Origin: Candidatus Solincola jinzensis
GTDB taxonomy: Bacteria > Actinomycetota > Geothermincolia > Geothermincolales > RBG-13-55-18
Direction: 5' to 3'
DNA: 13,036 nt
Assembly: GCA_015711875.1 (NCBI GenBank)
Contig: JACVJG010000026.1
Span: 1-13,036 of the forward strand
This document shows positions 11,487 to 13,036 of the stretch, piece after piece. The notes under the pieces are model-generated. The model was not told where the DNA came from, did not search any database, and saw only the letters and a program-made list of their open reading frames with translations. A program made the translations under genes and the position numbers. Position 1 is the stretch's first letter. The number at the start of each line of letters is the position of its first letter.

Positions 11487-13036
11487 ATGAGATGGTTCTG
11501 GAAGCACCTGGCGGCAAACGCTTCCATCACCGCCATATTCCTGACCTCCGCCCTGGCGGTATCGCTTATGCCGTCCGCCACGCCGAAGGTGGTGGCCGCC
11601 AGGGAAACGGGAGCATCTTCCTTCGCGAATTCCTTCGCGGGTATGGCGCGGGCGATGAGCGGCATGCGTCCACAGGCTGGACCTACGCAAGCTGATATCG
11701 CTGACGCCCCCCATGATCACCCCGTGGCGCGGCCGGACCCCGCAACGGCCGCGCCGTGGGGAAGGACGGACGCGGCTCCGCCTGAAGCACCCAGGCAGCC
11801 GGCGCCCGAAGTGCCGACGGCGCCGGACGTAAAGCCGGACCCGCCCGCGGTGAGCGCCATCAATCCCGACCTGCCTGGGCCGTCCGGCCTAACGGGCAAC
11901 TATATCTACAATCCCGGCAATCCCAGGATAGCGCTGTCGTGGCAAGGGGTCAGCGCTCCTGGTTTTTTGGCCTACGAGGTTGAGAAGTGGGAGGGCGGCG
12001 ATCTCGCCTCCATGGTGGAGGTGTACGCGTATCTTTCCGAGATTGATCCGGAGGCGGCTCCTTTCGCAAAGGATTTCGCTGCCCAGGTCGAGCTGTTGGG
12101 GACACAGGGCCTAACTCAGGCGGAGCGCGAGGACGCCCTCGCAGCCATGCGTAAAGACGTGGATGTGCTCAACGCAGTATTTGCCGAGAACCCCAAAGCC
12201 ACCGACCTGTGGGAGAAGCTGCTCTCGCTGGCGGACAGCTATAGAACGAAAAAAACCAGCTACACCGACAGGAAACTCGCCACCAATACTTATTACCTCT
12301 ATATCGTGACAGCCCTTTACGACACCGGCGAGAGCAGCGCGCCCTCCAACAGCGTGGCCATGTTCGCCTATCACTATACCTACCAGCCGCCATCAGTTCC
12401 CACCGACTTCACCGCCACCGCCTACGACCCGGGGGTGGCGCTGGAGTGGAGCCGCAACACCGAGGCCGACCTGGCGGGGTATGACGTTTACCTTCTCAAG
12501 GGAACAACCGCGGTGAAGCTGAACGGGGAGCTTATCACCAGGGGGACGGAGTTCTTTTATGCGGCGGGGCTGGAGGGAGAGACCTATCAGGTAGTGGCGG
12601 TGAACATCACCGGGCAGCGCAGCAAACCCGCCAGCGCAGTCGCGGTGCTCGCCCCCGCCACCGTCTACGACGCCGACAGCCCGGCGTGGCTCTACCCCGC
12701 GGGGACCTGGGCGCGGGAGAACTACACCCAGCTGGAGGCGGGGGGAAGGGTGCTCAGGGTGGGAAGCGGGGCGGGCTCGCGCGCCACCCTCACCTTCAAC
12801 GGACGCAGGATAAGGGTGTATTCCGCCCGCTACTGGAGCTGCGGCACCGTGAACTACTACATCGACGGCAAGCCGGCGGGAAGCTTCGACCTCTACTACG
12901 ATGGCGGCTACACCCCCGAGGAGGGAAGCCCCCGCATCCCCGCCCTCTGGCAGCAGATGACCTTCCAGGTGACCGGGCTATCCAAGGGCCAGCACACCCT
13001 GGTGATCGAGGCCTCCGGCATCCCTGGGGCCGGCGG
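11487..13036 (+). CDS. Secreted fibronectin III-like multidomain protein (3' end outside window)
   Basis: The frame is open from ATG at 11487 to the window end, at least 516 residues. GGGAG at 11476-11480 supports this start; an in-frame ATG at 11460 lacks such a site. A signal sequence (ASITAIFLTSALAVSLMPSA, near residues 11-30) is followed by a Pro/Ala-rich linker to about 120. A fibronectin III-like unit (about 121-293) has RIALSWQ and YEVEKW strands, but is interrupted at about 171-256 by an acidic helical insert before its NTYYLYIVTALYDTG strand. A second unit (about 301-388) has VALEWSRN and DLAGYDVYLL. From about 391 a beta-rich module with AWLYPAGTW, VYSARYW and HTLVIEASG resembles galactose-binding-like carbohydrate modules. 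It is probably extracellular; any catalytic domain would lie beyond the window. Confidence 0.82.
   Translation, partial: MRWFWKHLAANASITAIFLTSALAVSLMPSATPKVVAARETGASSFANSFAGMARAMSGMRPQAGPTQADIADAPHDHPVARPDPATAAPWGRTDAAPPEAPRQPAPEVPTAPDVKPDPPAVSAINPDLPGPSGLTGNYIYNPGNPRIALSWQGVSAPGFLAYEVEKWEGGDLASMVEVYAYLSEIDPEAAPFAKDFAAQVELLGTQGLTQAEREDALAAMRKDVDVLNAVFAENPKATDLWEKLLSLADSYRTKKTSYTDRKLATNTYYLYIVTALYDTGESSAPSNSVAMFAYHYTYQPPSVPTDFTATAYDPGVALEWSRNTEADLAGYDVYLLKGTTAVKLNGELITRGTEFFYAAGLEGETYQVVAVNITGQRSKPASAVAVLAPATVYDADSPAWLYPAGTWARENYTQLEAGGRVLRVGSGAGSRATLTFNGRRIRVYSARYWSCGTVNYYIDGKPAGSFDLYYDGGYTPEEGSPRIPALWQQMTFQVTGLSKGQHTLVIEASGIPGAG

Noticed and set aside
11349..11720. Minus-strand frame of 123 codons
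   Set aside because: It crosses the start, ribosome binding site and signal sequence of the well-supported secreted protein and has no recognisable features.
1..13036. CRISPR array, insertion sequence or prophage genes
   Set aside because: No regularly spaced identical repeats, no transposase or integrase motifs, and no terminal inverted repeats were seen; the repeats present lie within one protein gene or are short.

Overview
The window is GC-rich bacterial DNA, densely packed, with every convincing gene on the + strand. The best guess is a deep-branching, possibly anaerobic actinobacterial lineage of the Geothermincolia/OPB41 type. This rests on base composition, frequent TTG/GTG starts, a two-gene minimal SUF pair, and a secreted protein built from 'WYLPEG...GFDEWVLVxNPN' repeats that I associate with such genomes. 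The assignment is inference, not shown by a marker gene.

Layout. (a) 1-60 holds the probable tail of a membrane protein gene. (b) 281-2244 is a sufC-sufB-like pair with overlapping ends, matching the two-component 'SMS' type of Fe-S cluster scaffold. It has a strong ribosome binding site and a palindrome lying in its promoter. A small DUF2007-like gene follows (2497-2778) and ends in a clear intrinsic terminator. (c) 2811-3203 is a gene-free stretch with direct repeats and nested inverted repeats. (d) 3204-6620 holds two exported proteins: one with an internally duplicated domain, and a large one made of four N-terminal and four C-terminal repeats. (e) 6856-11041 is a ribosomally synthesised, post-translationally modified peptide (RiPP) cassette. 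In order it encodes a nucleotidyltransferase-fold protein, a lasso B2-type cysteine protease, a PqqD-like leader-binding protein, an HPr-kinase-like kinase, a SPASM radical SAM enzyme and a 50-residue precursor peptide. (f) 11042-11486 is a structured intergenic region. (g) From 11487 to the window end runs an incomplete secreted protein with fibronectin III-like domains.

The RiPP cassette is the main discovery. From the protease onward, neighbouring genes overlap by 8 to 41 bases, and the precursor start lies inside the end of the radical SAM gene. The precursor carries a YxxPxM leader motif like the YxxPxL motif of lasso-peptide leaders, then a Gly-Gly-Cys and a three-cysteine aromatic core. 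The set contains lasso-type leader recognition, protease and kinase functions, but no asparagine-synthetase-like lasso cyclase is visible; a SPASM radical SAM enzyme stands in its place. The proposed scheme is that the PqqD-like protein presents the leader, the radical SAM enzyme crosslinks the core, the kinase may phosphorylate it, and the B2 protease removes the leader. That order of events is inference.
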